A DNA stretch of 64,000 nt from an uncultured Dehalococcoidia bacterium (GTDB lineage: Bacteria; Chloroflexota; Dehalococcoidia; Lucifugimonadales; Australimonadaceae), in assembly GCA_958295525.1 (NCBI GenBank), contig OY282355.1:1979931-2043930 (forward strand). Direction: 5' to 3'. Under the pieces are notes generated by a model. It was not told where the DNA came from. It worked only from the letters and a program-made list of their open reading frames with translations, and made no database searches. Positions 52,757 to 63,004 of this stretch are shown piece by piece (the stretch's first letter is position 1; each line of letters opens with the position of its first letter). A program made the translations under genes and the position numbers.

Positions 52757-54009
52757 TCTCCTGCGCCGCCTTCTTCCGCCATCTGCGCGAAGAGCGCCTC
52801 GTAGTCCGCGGCCATCCGGGCCTCGCCGAAATCCTCCGCGCGCCTGCCGGCCTCGTCCGTCGAGGGAGCGTCTCCGTCGAGCGCGGAGAGGATGGCCCGC
52901 GCAAGCGCCGGAGGGTCGCGCATAGGCGTGAGCGTCCCCCACTTGCCTCCGCCGAGCGCCTCATGCGGCCCTGATGGGCAATCCGCGCTGACGACCGGCG
53001 CGCCGCAGGCCATCGCTTCGATGAGCGCGTTGGGAAACGCCTCGCGCCACGACGAGAGCGCGAACACCGCCGCTCTCCGCATAGCGCGATAGGGGTTTTC
53101 GTCAAAATCCAGAAACGCTACGTCCCGCTCCGCCCCGTGGCGCTCGGCGATGGAGAGAAGGCGGCGTTTGTAGTCCGGCGAACTGTCGCCCATTATGACC
53201 AGCCGCGCTTCGCGCTCCCGCCGGACGAGGCCGAACGCCTCCATCAGCGTCCCGTGGTCTTTCCTCGGCTCGTCGCTTCCGACGGTCAAAATGACGGGCG
53301 GGCCGCCGTCCGTGAACCATTCGCAAGGCGGCTCCTCCTCGCTCATACGGCGGATTTCCTCGATGGGCAAGCCGTTGTAGATGGCGTGAAACCTCGCCGG
53401 GTCCACCCCCAAGCGCTCGGATGCGTCGTCGGCGACGGCCTGCGATACGGCGGCGAACGCGGTCGCCTGCGGATAGAGCGCCCGCGCACGGGTTAGTTGC
53501 TCTTCGGCGTAGGTGAGGCCGACGAGGTAGTGCAGGCCGATCACAAGCGGCGTTCGGGCGTTCGCCAGTTCCATTCCCAACAACGCGGCGACGTTGGCCA
53601 TCGGCAACGCGGACAAGAGCGCGTCGGGCCGCGCTTCGCGCAGATACGCCGCGACGCCGAGCGCGTAATACGCGCTGCCCGGCCTAATGCGAATCCCCGG
53701 ATGCCGCCGCCTCAGCGCGAACCAAGCCCGGGCGGCGGCGGCGGGATTGACGTCCAACGCCGCGACTGCGATGCCCCGCTCACGGAAGTGGCGCAGCAGG
53801 CTGCGGTCGGCTTTCCAACGGCCCGGGTAATAGAGGCGCAACCCTTGAGGAACGCCGCTGCGGTAGACGCCTTTGCATTGCGCGAGGAACAGATCCACGC
53901 GATGGCCCCGCTCGAGCAGCGCGTTCGCAAGCGTCAGCGTGACGCGCTCCGCTCCCCCGCCCCTGAGGGAGGACAACGCCAAGCCGACGCGCAATTTCTT
54001 CGCGCTCAT
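52753..54009 (-). CDS. GT4-family glycosyltransferase, second
   Basis: A 418-residue retaining glycosyltransferase. N-terminal LSSLRGGGAERVTLTLANAL, then YNGLPIEEI, TVGSDEPRKDHGTL and EAFPNALIEAMACGAPVVSA (the nucleotide-sugar E-x7-E). Adds sugars to lipid-linked oligosaccharide on the cytoplasmic face. ATGA overlap with the GT4 upstream. Confidence 0.9.
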   Translation of the reverse strand: MSAKKLRVGLALSSLRGGGAERVTLTLANALLERGHRVDLFLAQCKGVYRSGVPQGLRLYYPGRWKADRSLLRHFRERGIAVAALDVNPAAAARAWFALRRRHPGIRIRPGSAYYALGVAAYLREARPDALLSALPMANVAALLGMELANARTPLVIGLHYLVGLTYAEEQLTRARALYPQATAFAAVSQAVADDASERLGVDPARFHAIYNGLPIEEIRRMSEEEPPCEWFTDGGPPVILTVGSDEPRKDHGTLMEAFGLVRREREARLVIMGDSSPDYKRRLLSIAERHGAERDVAFLDFDENPYRAMRRAAVFALSSWREAFPNALIEAMACGAPVVSADCPSGPHEALGGGKWGTLTPMRDPPALARAILSALDGDAPSTDEAGRRAEDFGEARMAADYEALFAQMAEEGGAGD

Positions 54010-55241
54010 CGCGCTCCCGGCCCGGGCTCCGCCAATTCATCCGGCTCGCGCCGCTCACGCCCGTCGGGCGCCTTGCCCTTTCGTCTGCGGAGCGTTCGCT
54101 CGATGAGTTCCTGATAGCGCGCGTTGAATCTGTCCGCCGAGAGCGCCGCTTCCGCCCGGGCGCGGCTTTCGGCGCGCATCGCATCCCGTGTTTCGGCGGG
54201 CAAGGCGGCGAAACGCCTTATCGCGTCCGCGATGTCCGCAGGAGCGTTCGGGTCGAACAGGAACCCGTTTCGGCCATCCTCCACCAGACGGGGATTGTCG
54301 CCCACGCTGCTCGCGAGCACGGGAAGCCCGCAGGCCATCGCCTCGCAAACCACGTTCGGCGTTCCCTCGTAGACGGACGGCAGAACGAGGGCGTCGGCGG
54401 CGTGGTACAGCGAAAGGACGTCCGGCGAGGCGGGGCGCAGACGGAACCTGTCCCGCAGCCCCAGCCGCTCGACCGCTTCGTCGAATCGCTCGGCGTACTC
54501 CGTATGGCCTCGCTGTTGGGACCGCGCCCACTTGGATGCGCGGCGGTCGCCCGCCGTTACGCGGTCGCCGTGCCAGTCAACGGTCACGTCGAGCGCGGGC
54601 TCTTCCTTGCGGAGGATGTTGACGGCCTCCAGCAACCCGAAGGGGTTTTTCTGCGGCTGCAGCCTGGCGAGCGCGAGCAGGCGGAGTCGGCCGTTCCGCG
54701 CCGGAGGAGGAGACGGCAGCGGAGCGAACGCGCTCAAGTCCACGCCGTTCACAATGACGCTCGTCCGATCCGCGAGGAATGGGGCGATCTTGCTCATTCG
54801 TTCGCGCTGCGCGTGCGAGTTGGCGACGACGGCGTCCGCAAGGCGGTGGAGCGCGTAGCGCGCGCTGCGCCTCAGGCTTTTCCGTTGCGTGTCGAGGTTC
54901 AGTTCCAGCGCGATGACGGCGAACGTTCGCCGGGGCAGTCCCGCGAGTTCGGCGAGGACGTTCGCGCCCCGCAGAAACGACAGCACGACGTCGGGGCGGC
55001 TTCGCCGGATCGCGCGCCGCATCGCGTAGATCAGATGGAGCCGATTGCGCGAGCGCACGCGCTCGACGGGAACGCCGGCCTCCGCGAGTTCGCTTGCGAA
55101 AAAGTCGCCGGGCCAGTAAGTGAGAACGGTCACCTCGTAGTTCGCGGCGGCGAGGCCGGAGGCGAGGCGCGCCAAGTCCCGCTGCGCTCCGCCGGAGTTC
55201 AGTTGGTCTATGACCAGCGTAGCGCGGCGGGGCTTACGCAT
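54006..55241 (-). CDS. GT4-family glycosyltransferase, first
   Basis: A 411-residue glycosyltransferase: DQLNSGGAQRDLARLASGL, VNGVDLSAF, LARLQPQKNPFGLLEA, YEGTPNVVCEAMACGLPVLA. It overlaps the flippase gene by 8 bp and the next GT4 by 4 bp. Together they add successive sugars to the polymer unit. Confidence 0.9.
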   Translation of the reverse strand: MRKPRRATLVIDQLNSGGAQRDLARLASGLAAANYEVTVLTYWPGDFFASELAEAGVPVERVRSRNRLHLIYAMRRAIRRSRPDVVLSFLRGANVLAELAGLPRRTFAVIALELNLDTQRKSLRRSARYALHRLADAVVANSHAQRERMSKIAPFLADRTSVIVNGVDLSAFAPLPSPPPARNGRLRLLALARLQPQKNPFGLLEAVNILRKEEPALDVTVDWHGDRVTAGDRRASKWARSQQRGHTEYAERFDEAVERLGLRDRFRLRPASPDVLSLYHAADALVLPSVYEGTPNVVCEAMACGLPVLASSVGDNPRLVEDGRNGFLFDPNAPADIADAIRRFAALPAETRDAMRAESRARAEAALSADRFNARYQELIERTLRRRKGKAPDGRERREPDELAEPGPGAR

Positions 55242-56592
55242 GGGCTGCGCGCCTTCTCAGCGTTTGGCGGATGGCCGCTCTTCCCTCCGTCCAGACGTAG
55301 ACGAAGTCGCTGCGTTTGGGCAGCCAGGTCGCGGCGACGCTCGCTCCGCTCGCTCGATGAAAGAAGACGCTCATCAGCAGCGTGCGCGCAATGAAGCCGG
55401 CGCTCAGCGCCCAGGCCGCGCCCTGCAACCCCGCGACCGGATACACCGTGAACAGAACGACGGCGTTCACGCCTATTCCTGTCCAGATGATCCCCGAAAG
55501 CGCTCCGGGGCGGTTGGACCCCATCAGATACGTTGCGAGTATCGCGCTGCAGGCGTGGGCGATTCCCCCCGGCGCGAGCCAGACGAGCAAATCCGCCACG
55601 GGGAGAAACCGTTGGGTGAAGAAGAAGGGAACGAGCGGCGAGGCGGCGGCGAGAATGAGGAAAACCGCCATCGCCCCCGTCGTGGCCACGAAGACGAGGC
55701 GTATGCAAAGCGCGACCAACTCAGGCCGGCTCCGCGCGTCCTCCGTGACGCGCGGGAAGAGCACGCTGCCGACCATGCTGGCGATCACGCCGAATTGCAG
55801 CATCAGCGCGAGCGCCAAGTCGAATAGCCCGACCTCGCCCGTTGACGCAATTACGCCGAGCATCAGGACGCCGATCCGCGCCTCCGCCGCCATCGCTATC
55901 CGGGCGTAGTGGAACCGCCATCCGTAGTTGAGCGCGAGCGAGAACCCGGCGCGCGACGGCGCGCTTCCCGTCAACCCATAGCCTCTCCGCAAACGCAGAA
56001 CGCACGCGGCGGCCATAAACGCCTGCCCGACCGCAAAGGCCGCGATGGCTCCGTTGACTCCCATATCCATCGCCGCAACGAGGATGAGCAGCGCGAGCAA
56101 GTTCACGACGGCGCGCAGCATCCAAAATCCGGCGAGGGAGCCGAATCCCCTCAGACCCACCAACAGTTGCTCGACGGCGGTCGCCGCCGTAGTGATCGGC
56201 ATAAGAGCGAGCGCAAGGTAAAAGGATGCGGGGTCGGCGGCGGCGAAAAATCCGACGCCGCTGTTGATCAGCGGAATCGCCGCGGCCGCGGCGACGGCGG
56301 TTCCCGCCGCGATGATCGCCAGCGCGACGGCGACTCCGCGCGACACGCTCATCCGGCGGGTGACGACGTTGTAGGTGACGCCTTTGTCTATGCCCGGCGT
56401 GACGATGACCCCGGCGAGCACGGCGAACGTCACGCAGATGGCGTAGGAGCCGCGCCCCTCAGGCAGCAGGAAGTAGGCGAGGAGGCTCTGTATCAGCAAC
56501 CCGAACGACAGGACGCTCGCCCGGGCGGAGAACAGCATCGCCACTTCCTGCGCGCCGGAGGTTCGCCGGCTCGTTCCCGAAGCCGCGCTCAC
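55234..56592 (-). CDS. Lipid-linked oligosaccharide flippase (MATE/Wzx-like)
   Basis: A 452-residue membrane protein with about 12-14 hydrophobic segments. Start at GTG 56592, overlapping the sulfotransferase stop as GTGA. Early LLPEGRGSYAICVTFAVLAG and a mid-protein loop fit the MOP superfamily. It should flip lipid-linked glycan units across the membrane. The first 20 residues are polar, and the frame upstream overlaps the sulfotransferase. Confidence 0.83.
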   Translation of the reverse strand: MSAASGTSRRTSGAQEVAMLFSARASVLSFGLLIQSLLAYFLLPEGRGSYAICVTFAVLAGVIVTPGIDKGVTYNVVTRRMSVSRGVAVALAIIAAGTAVAAAAAIPLINSGVGFFAAADPASFYLALALMPITTAATAVEQLLVGLRGFGSLAGFWMLRAVVNLLALLILVAAMDMGVNGAIAAFAVGQAFMAAACVLRLRRGYGLTGSAPSRAGFSLALNYGWRFHYARIAMAAEARIGVLMLGVIASTGEVGLFDLALALMLQFGVIASMVGSVLFPRVTEDARSRPELVALCIRLVFVATTGAMAVFLILAAASPLVPFFFTQRFLPVADLLVWLAPGGIAHACSAILATYLMGSNRPGALSGIIWTGIGVNAVVLFTVYPVAGLQGAAWALSAGFIARTLLMSVFFHRASGASVAATWLPKRSDFVYVWTEGRAAIRQTLRRRAAHA

Positions 56593-57482
56593 CGCAGCCC
56601 CGCCGCCGGAAGCGCCGGTTCGATTCGCCCGCCATGTTCGGGGCGTCCTTTGCGGAAGAAGACTCCGTCCGCAACCGGCTCCGACGCGTTTTCCGCCAGC
56701 GCGCAACACGCTGCGAAACTCTCGTCCAAGAGGCGCGCGTTCTCCTCGCTCAACTGCGGAACGCCGCGCTCCTCCGCCGAAGACGTAAAGAACAGCCGCC
56801 GAACCGACGGCGCGTCTTTCACCCGCTGCAGGAAACGGCGAAACCCCAACCGGCGCAGCCCGACCGCAACCGACTTTCCGGCGGCGGCGAGCAGCGCGTT
56901 CCGGGCGCGGACGGATTCGTTCACAACCGCGGGCTCGGATTCGTCGAACGGCTCCGCCCCGCAGAGCGCCGCTATCTCGTTCAGCGCCGCCGTCGTGTCG
57001 CCGGTGAGCGCGGAAAAATGCAGCGTCAGCGCGTCAACGCCGGCGCCGTACAGCGCGTCGAGCGACTCCGGCGTCAGCCGGTCGCGCGCGACGGCGCGCT
57101 CCAACCGCCTCGCGCCGAAAAGCGCCGAGAACTCCCCGCGGCTCTTCCTAAACCGCATCATCGAAACGGCGCGGTCGCGGTGCGCCCTCAGCAGGATCAC
57201 GAGCAGAGTTCTGATCCCTCCGTCCGCCAGCCGCCGAACGCCCGGCCCCAGAGCCGGGTCTTGGTAGCCCAAGTTGGCCACGTCCGCCAGTATCCTCTTC
57301 CCCTCGCGGTTCGCCTGCGACAAGGCTTTCTCGAATCTCGCCGGAGAGCGGTAGTAGTACCCTTCCTTGATCTCGGGGAAAGCGAAATCCTCATGCCGCC
57401 GCAGGCGCTCATAGAGCAATTCGCTGCCCGAACGCCCCGGCCCGGCGACGAGCAGGTAATCGTATTTCAAGGGGCTGTCCAC
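56589..57482 (-). CDS. Sulfotransferase
   Basis: A 297-residue enzyme (start probably GTG 57482; TACAAT at 57538-57543 is a -10 upstream). PAPS-binding 5'-loop GPGRSGSELLYERL and 3'-phosphate region RAHRDRAVSMMRFRKSRGEF. It transfers sulfate from PAPS to a sugar, protein or lipid. It leads the glycan operon, suggesting a sulfated surface polymer. Confidence 0.85.
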   Translation of the reverse strand: MDSPLKYDYLLVAGPGRSGSELLYERLRRHEDFAFPEIKEGYYYRSPARFEKALSQANREGKRILADVANLGYQDPALGPGVRRLADGGIRTLLVILLRAHRDRAVSMMRFRKSRGEFSALFGARRLERAVARDRLTPESLDALYGAGVDALTLHFSALTGDTTAALNEIAALCGAEPFDESEPAVVNESVRARNALLAAAGKSVAVGLRRLGFRRFLQRVKDAPSVRRLFFTSSAEERGVPQLSEENARLLDESFAACCALAENASEPVADGVFFRKGRPEHGGRIEPALPAAGLR

Positions 57483-57728
57483 GATAGGGCTGACGGGCCT
57501 GCATCCTCGTCGCGCAGGGTAGAAGGAAGCGTAGGAGATTGTACCCCATCGCGTTCTCTCACGCAGCAAAAGGGGGAAGCGGCGGCGTAGGCGCAAGGTT
57601 GGGGCGCAGGGCGAGCGTGTAGGGCGGGCTATGCCGCAGGGAAGAGACTTGGCCGCCCGCCGTCAGAGAAGCGGGCGCTGGGGTATGATGGCGTTCATCC
57701 TCGACCTGCGGAGAAACGGCGTCTCTCT

Positions 57729-58988
57729 TTGCGTGAAACGAACGGCCCCAATCCCAAGCCGCGCTTCTTCTACGGGTGGGTCGTCGTCGCAGTCGCCGGG
57801 CTTGGCAGTTTCAGCGCCGCCGTCGAGACGTTTCCCGTCCTCAGCATTCTCCTCAAACCAATCACGGAGACGTTCGGCTGGACTCGGACGGAATTCACCG
57901 GCGCGCTCACTGTGGGCGGGCTGGTCGGGAGCGGCGCCGCGCTGCTCACCGGGCCCGTCGTGGACAGATTCGGGCCGCGCTGGGCGCTCACGGCGGCCTA
58001 TGTGATTATCGGCGCGTCGTTCCTGCTGCTGTCGCTCGTGTCCGAACTGTGGCAGTTCTACGCGCTGCAGGTCGCGGCGCGGGGCGTGAACACCGGCGTC
58101 CTCTCCGTCGCGTCAGCGGTCATTGTGCCGAACTGGTTCATCGTCCGGCGGGGGAAGGCGATGGGGCTCGCAGGCTTGGGATTTCCGGCGGGCGCGTCGC
58201 TGATGCCGTTGCTCATCGCAAGCGTGACGGCGTGGGCAGGGTGGCGCGAGGCGTCACTCGCGGCGGGCGCCGCCGTTCTCGCCGTCTCCGCGCTGCCGAC
58301 GGCGCTTCTTCTCCGGCGGCGCCCCGAGGATATGGGCTTGCTGCCCGACGGCGCGCGGCCGGACGGGCAAGCCGCCGCTCCCACGGGCGACCTGCGCGCG
58401 GCGGAGCCTTCCTTTACCCTGCGCCAAGCGTCGCGCCATCCCGCGCTCTATCTGCTGATCGCGGCCATCTCGCTTTGGTGGTTCGGGCGCACCGGCGTCG
58501 CGCTTCACGCCGTTCCTTATATGACCGACGTGGGCATCTCGAACGCCGCCGCAGTGGCCGCGCTCATCGTTCACTCCGCCGTGGGGGCGGCGGGAACGCT
58601 CGCCGCAGGCTTCCTGCGCGACCGCTTTCACGTGCGCTACGTGATGGCCGCCGACTTTCTGTTGAACGCGCTCGCGTTTCTGCTGCTGCTCGCCGTGGAC
58701 AGCGCGGCGCTTGCAATGGCGTGGGCCGTGTTCTACGGCCTCGCGCAGGGCGCGTCGGTGACGCTGCAGCGGCTCGCGTTCGCCGACTACTTCGGACGGC
58801 GGCATCTCGGCTCCATAGAAGGCGTCGCCCGCGCCGCAACGAACTGGACGCAGGCGGCGGGCCCGCTGGCCGCCGCGCTCGCATTCGATCTGACGGCGAG
58901 TTACACGCTGATCTTCAGCGTGTTCGTACTCACCAACCTGAGCGCCGCCGCGCTTGCCTTCGCCGCCAAGCCGCCGCAGGCGCCCTAG
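57729..58988 (+). CDS. Major facilitator superfamily transporter
   Basis: A 419-residue permease from TTG 57729 with 12 hydrophobic segments and loop motif DRFGPRWAL between helices 2 and 3. Resembles monocarboxylate/oxalate-type MFS (FFYGWVVVAVAG opening). Substrate unknown. The next gene is convergent, 24 bp beyond its stop. Confidence 0.87.
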   Translation: MRETNGPNPKPRFFYGWVVVAVAGLGSFSAAVETFPVLSILLKPITETFGWTRTEFTGALTVGGLVGSGAALLTGPVVDRFGPRWALTAAYVIIGASFLLLSLVSELWQFYALQVAARGVNTGVLSVASAVIVPNWFIVRRGKAMGLAGLGFPAGASLMPLLIASVTAWAGWREASLAAGAAVLAVSALPTALLLRRRPEDMGLLPDGARPDGQAAAPTGDLRAAEPSFTLRQASRHPALYLLIAAISLWWFGRTGVALHAVPYMTDVGISNAAAVAALIVHSAVGAAGTLAAGFLRDRFHVRYVMAADFLLNALAFLLLLAVDSAALAMAWAVFYGLAQGASVTLQRLAFADYFGRRHLGSIEGVARAATNWTQAAGPLAAALAFDLTASYTLIFSVFVLTNLSAAALAFAAKPPQAP

Positions 58989-59012
58989 CCCGCGTTCACT
59001 GCGGAGCCCCCT

Positions 59013-61463
59013 TTATTCCTCCGCTTCCGCGAGTTCGCGGGGGCCCTCGCGGGAGAACGCGAGCCCGCCCTCCGAGGCGTCCACGATGATCGTGTCGCCG
59101 TCGCGGTACTCCCCGGCGAGGATGCGCTTGGCGATGATGTTCTCGACGTAGCGCTCGACGGCGCGGCGCAACGGGCGCGCCCCGTACACCGGATCGAACC
59201 CCTCGTCCTCCAGCCAGTCTTTCGCCGCCTCCGTAACCTCGATGCTGATGGAGCGCTCCGCCAGCCGCTCGCGCACTTCGCCCAGCATCCGGTCGATGAT
59301 CTCGTGCAACTCCGGCCGCGTGAGCGGATGGAAAACGACGTACTCGTCCACGCGGTTGAGGAACTCCGGCTTGAAGCGCTTCCTGAGCGCGTCCATCACC
59401 GCCATGCGGTGGCGCTCCTCTTCCGCCGTCGCCTGCCCGGCGCGGAACCCAATGCCGCCCTTGCTGAACTCCTCCGTGCCGACGTTGCTGGTCATAATGA
59501 TGATCGTCTGGCTGAAGTCCACCGTCCGACCGTGCCCGTCCGTGAGGCGCCCGTCCTCCAGTATCTGGAGCATCACGTTGAAAACGTCCGGGTGGCCCTT
59601 CTCGATTTCGTCGAAGAGAACGACGCGGTACGGCCTGCGGCGGACGGCCTCCGTGAGTTGCCCCGCGTCGTCGTAGCCGACGTAGCCGGGCGGCGCGCCG
59701 ATCATCCGGGAGACCGCGTGGCGCTCTCCGTACTCCGACATATCCACGCGCACCATATTCTCCTCGTCGTCAAACAGGAGTTCCGCGAGAGCCCGGGCGA
59801 GTTCCGTCTTCCCGACGCCCGTCGGGCCCAGGAACATAAAGGAGCCGACGGGCCGCCGCTCGTCGCGGAGACCGGCGCGGGCGCGGCGAATGGCGTCGGA
59901 GACCGCGGCCACCGCGTCGTGCTGGCCGATGACGCGCCGGTGCAGCCGCTCCTCCAAGCGCAGCAACCGCTCGGATTCGCCCTCCATCAGACGCTGCGCG
60001 GGAATGCCCGTCCATTGCGCGATGAGCGCCGCGATGTCCCGGGCGCGGACGACGAGGTCCGCGTGGTCGCGCCCCAAGAAGGCGCCCCGACCGGCGTCGA
60101 ACTCCTCCTCTATGCGGACGCGCTCCACCTTGAGGCGGGCGGCGGCCTCGTAGTCGCCGCGCTGCGCCGCCGACTCCTCCTCTTCGAGAAGTCCGCGTAT
60201 CTCGCGCTGCTTGGCGTTCAACTCCGGCGGAAGGCTCTCGACGTCGAGCCGCAGTTTGGCCGCCGCCTCGTCGATCAGGTCAACCGCCTTGTCGGGCATC
60301 TGGCGCCCCGATATGTAGCGCGCGCTGAGCCGCGCGGCGGCCACGAGCGCCTCGTCGTCCAACGCCACGTTGTGATGCGCCTCGTAACGCGGCCTCAAGC
60401 CGCGCAGAATCTCGATCGCCTGCTCCACGGTGGGCTCCTCAAGCCATATCGTCTGGAAGCGGCGCTCGAGCGCGGAGTCCTTCTCGATATGCTTGCGGTA
60501 CTCGTCCGGAGTCGTCGCGCCGACGACTTGCAACTCGCCCCTGGAGAGCGCGGGCTTCATAATGTTCGCGGCGTCCAGCCCTCCCTCGCCCCCGCCCGCG
60601 CCGACGACGGTGTGCAACTCGTCTATGAACAGAATGACCTCGCGGTGCGCCTCCTTCATCTCGTCTATGACGGACTTGAGCCGCTCCTCGAACTCGCCCC
60701 GAAACTTGGCGCCGGCGACGAGAGCGGCCATATCCAGCGCAAGCACGCGCTTCCCGCGCAGCGACTCCGGCGCATCCTCCGAAACGATGCGCTGCGCGAG
60801 CCCCTCGACCACCGCCGTCTTGCCGACGCCGGCGCCCCCGATAATCACCGGATTGTCTTTCGTCCGCCGGGTGAGCGTTTGCATCACGCGCCGGATTTCG
60901 TCCTGCCGCCCAATGACGGGGTCGAGTTTGCCCTCGCGGGCCAGCGCGGTGAGGTCAACCGCGTAGCGCTCCAGCGCCTGATAGCGGCTCTCGGCGCGCT
61001 GATCGGTGACGCGATGCCCTCCGCGCATCCGCATCAGCGCCTGATACACGCGCTCCTTGTTCACGCCGTGCTCGCCCAAAATGCGGACGGATTCCCCCTG
61101 CCCCTCGGAGAGGATGCCGAGCAGCAGGTGCTCCGCCGCCACATACTGGTCGGACATCCGCTCGGCCTCGCCCTTCGCGGCCTGCATCAGCGCGGCGATG
61201 CGGGGCGTGGCGAAAATCTGGTTGGACTCGTAGGCGAGTTGCGGCGTCTTCCGCAGCGCGAGTTCCACCTCCCCCCGCGTCCGCTCGACATTGACCCTCA
61301 TCTCCGTGAGCAGGCGCGCCGGAACGGACTCCGCGCGCTCGAGAAGAGCGAGCAGCACGTGCTCGGCGTCCCATTGCGAGTGGCGGAAGCGGCGGACGAT
61401 CTCCTGGCTCGCCGCGACGACGGCCAGAGCCTGCTCGGTGAACTCTTCCTGCTTGAAAACCAT
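59013..61463 (-). CDS. clpC: Clp ATPase (ClpC/ClpB-type Hsp100)
   Basis: An 816-residue AAA+ unfoldase. Clp N domain (about 1-145) with two repeats, first ATPase with [15 protein letters not shown] and [10 protein letters not shown], second with [15 protein letters not shown] and [11 protein letters not shown]. The middle region ([15 protein letters not shown]...) is short, about 50 residues, as in ClpC rather than ClpB with its long coiled coil. Last gene of dnaJ-hspR-clpC. In actinobacteria the HspR regulon includes clpB, so the control fits; whether it partners ClpP or disaggregates alone is open. Confidence 0.9.
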   Translation of the reverse strand: MVFKQEEFTEQALAVVAASQEIVRRFRHSQWDAEHVLLALLERAESVPARLLTEMRVNVERTRGEVELALRKTPQLAYESNQIFATPRIAALMQAAKGEAERMSDQYVAAEHLLLGILSEGQGESVRILGEHGVNKERVYQALMRMRGGHRVTDQRAESRYQALERYAVDLTALAREGKLDPVIGRQDEIRRVMQTLTRRTKDNPVIIGGAGVGKTAVVEGLAQRIVSEDAPESLRGKRVLALDMAALVAGAKFRGEFEERLKSVIDEMKEAHREVILFIDELHTVVGAGGGEGGLDAANIMKPALSRGELQVVGATTPDEYRKHIEKDSALERRFQTIWLEEPTVEQAIEILRGLRPRYEAHHNVALDDEALVAAARLSARYISGRQMPDKAVDLIDEAAAKLRLDVESLPPELNAKQREIRGLLEEEESAAQRGDYEAAARLKVERVRIEEEFDAGRGAFLGRDHADLVVRARDIAALIAQWTGIPAQRLMEGESERLLRLEERLHRRVIGQHDAVAAVSDAIRRARAGLRDERRPVGSFMFLGPTGVGKTELARALAELLFDDEENMVRVDMSEYGERHAVSRMIGAPPGYVGYDDAGQLTEAVRRRPYRVVLFDEIEKGHPDVFNVMLQILEDGRLTDGHGRTVDFSQTIIIMTSNVGTEEFSKGGIGFRAGQATAEEERHRMAVMDALRKRFKPEFLNRVDEYVVFHPLTRPELHEIIDRMLGEVRERLAERSISIEVTEAAKDWLEDEGFDPVYGARPLRRAVERYVENIIAKRILAGEYRDGDTIIVDASEGGLAFSREGPRELAEAEE

Positions 61464-61476
61464 AGCGGCGCTCCGA

Positions 61477-61860
61477 TCAGCGTCCGGCGCGCGGCGCGCC
61501 GGCCGCGAGCAGACGCTCTTGCAATTTGCGGACTTCCTGCTCCAGTTCGGCGATGCGGGCCTGCATCCTAATGAACGCCGCGACCCCGGCGAGATTGACG
61601 CCGAGGTCGTCCATCAGCGACTTGATCCGCCGCGCGCGCTCGACGTCGGCGGCGGAGAAGAGGCGGACGTTGCCCCTCGAGCGGGCCGGCTCCAGCAGGC
61701 CGAGCCGCTCGTAGGAACGGAGCGTCTGCGCGTGAACGCCCACCATCCGCGACGCGACGCTGATGACGTAGCAGGGCTCGTCCGCGTCCGCCGCGTCGTC
61801 CGTGATGCGCGGCCCCAGCGCCGCCCTCATAACGATCCTGCGCTCCGCCATCGCGCTCAT
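61477..61860 (-). CDS. hspR: Heat-shock repressor HspR (MerR family)
   Basis: A 127-residue MerR-type regulator starting as ATGA over the dnaJ stop. [31 protein letters not shown] is the helix-turn-helix and wing of HspR, followed by [18 protein letters not shown] and a short coiled coil. HspR binds HAIR sites and represses heat-shock genes, with DnaK as corepressor in actinobacteria. A HAIR-like site lies upstream of the operon. Confidence 0.92.
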   Translation of the reverse strand: MSAMAERRIVMRAALGPRITDDAADADEPCYVISVASRMVGVHAQTLRSYERLGLLEPARSRGNVRLFSAADVERARRIKSLMDDLGVNLAGVAAFIRMQARIAELEQEVRKLQERLLAAGAPRAGR

Positions 61861-62825
61861 CCTCCTCCCGCGCCGCGCTCCGCCTCGCGCTCCGTCTCGC
61901 GCAGCCGCTCGAAAAGGGCGCGCTGCCCGTCCGTCAATTCGGTCGGCAAAACCGCCGTCACCGTGACGAGAAGATCCCCGTAACCGCCCCCGCGCTTGGG
62001 CATCCCCTTGCCGCGCAGGCGAATGACGCGCCCGTTCTGCGTTCCCGGCGGAATCCGCACCGCGACGCTCTTGCCCCCCAGCGTGGGAACCGCGGCCTCG
62101 CCCCCAAGCACTGCGTCCAGCATCGGAACGCGGGCCGCGCGGCGCAGGTCGTCGCCCGCGCGCTCGAATCCCGCGTGAGGCGCCACGGTAACGAGAAGAG
62201 AAAAGCCCCCGCCTTCCGCGTCGACGCGAATGCGCTCGCCGCTCCTCACGCCCGGGGGAATGCGAACCTCCAAACGCTTGCCGCCGGAGACCTGCGCGAC
62301 GCGGGACGTTCCGGCGTGCGCCTCCTCCAGCGTGATCGTGACCGGCGCGTCCGGCGCCGACTGACGCCTGCGCCCCTGCTCCTTGCCGCGCATCCCGCTC
62401 CAAAAGTCTTCGAACGCCCCGCCGAATTCGCCCGCGCCGAACTCGACCTGCGGGCCGCCTCCGCCCCCTTGCGCGCCGCGGAAGAACGTGAACGGCGGCG
62501 CTCCGCCCCCTTGCGCGTTCGGGCCGCCTCCGCCCCTCTGCGCGCTGCGGAAGAACGAAAACGGCGGCGCGCCGGAGCCTTGCCCGCCCTGGAACTCCCC
62601 CGCATGCCGCCAGTCCGCCCCGAAGCGGTCGTACTTCTTGCGGGAGTCCGGGTCGGAGAGCGTCCGGTGCGCCTCGTTGATCTCCTTGAAGCGCGCCTCC
62701 GCGTCCTCGTCGCCCGGATTGACGTCGGGGTGATGCTTGCGCGCGAGGCGGCGGTACGCGGAGCGAATCTCTTTCTCCGTCGCTCCCCGCGCCACTCCCA
62801 GCGTCTCGTAGTAGTCTTTCGCCAT
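61857..62825 (-). CDS. dnaJ: DnaJ-type co-chaperone (CbpA-like, no zinc finger)
   Basis: A 322-residue Hsp40. J domain (1-70) with HPD in KHHPDVNPGD; G/F region containing a duplicated GAPPFxFFRxAQ unit; two C-terminal substrate domains (PVTITLEEAHAGT...). The CxxCxGxG zinc fingers are absent, so it is of the type II/CbpA class. First gene of the operon under HAIR control; no dnaK adjacent in this window. Confidence 0.93.
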   Translation of the reverse strand: MAKDYYETLGVARGATEKEIRSAYRRLARKHHPDVNPGDEDAEARFKEINEAHRTLSDPDSRKKYDRFGADWRHAGEFQGGQGSGAPPFSFFRSAQRGGGGPNAQGGGAPPFTFFRGAQGGGGGPQVEFGAGEFGGAFEDFWSGMRGKEQGRRRQSAPDAPVTITLEEAHAGTSRVAQVSGGKRLEVRIPPGVRSGERIRVDAEGGGFSLLVTVAPHAGFERAGDDLRRAARVPMLDAVLGGEAAVPTLGGKSVAVRIPPGTQNGRVIRLRGKGMPKRGGGYGDLLVTVTAVLPTELTDGQRALFERLRETEREAERGAGGG

Positions 62826-62861
62826 CGCAGCCCGCCTCTGATGCGGCCCTTTCCTGCCGTC

Positions 62862-62893
62862 AGTATAGCAAACTTGAGCGGCGCATTGTCAAG
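62862..62893 (-). promoter_or_regulatory. HAIR operator and promoter of dnaJ-hspR-clpC
   Basis: CTTGAGC-N7-TGTCAAG at 62873-62893 matches the HspR-associated inverted repeat CTTGAGT-N7-ACTCAAG at 11 of 14 positions, with exact 7-bp spacing. Its right half overlaps the minus-strand -35 box TTGACA (62887-62892); TATACT (62862-62867) is the -10, 19 bp away. HspR binding would block the polymerase. Confidence 0.75.
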
Positions 62894-63004
62894 TTTTAAT
62901 GAACTGAGGCAGTTCGTCACGCGCCGCGAGATAAGAGGACATCTGCGAGGAGGCAGGGCAGGGCGGCGCCCCAATTCCGCCATCCCGCCCTCAATTCCGT
63001 CATT

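Noticed and set aside
59304-61571. 755-codon plus-strand frame over clpC
   Set aside because: Antisense to an unmistakable Clp ATPase.
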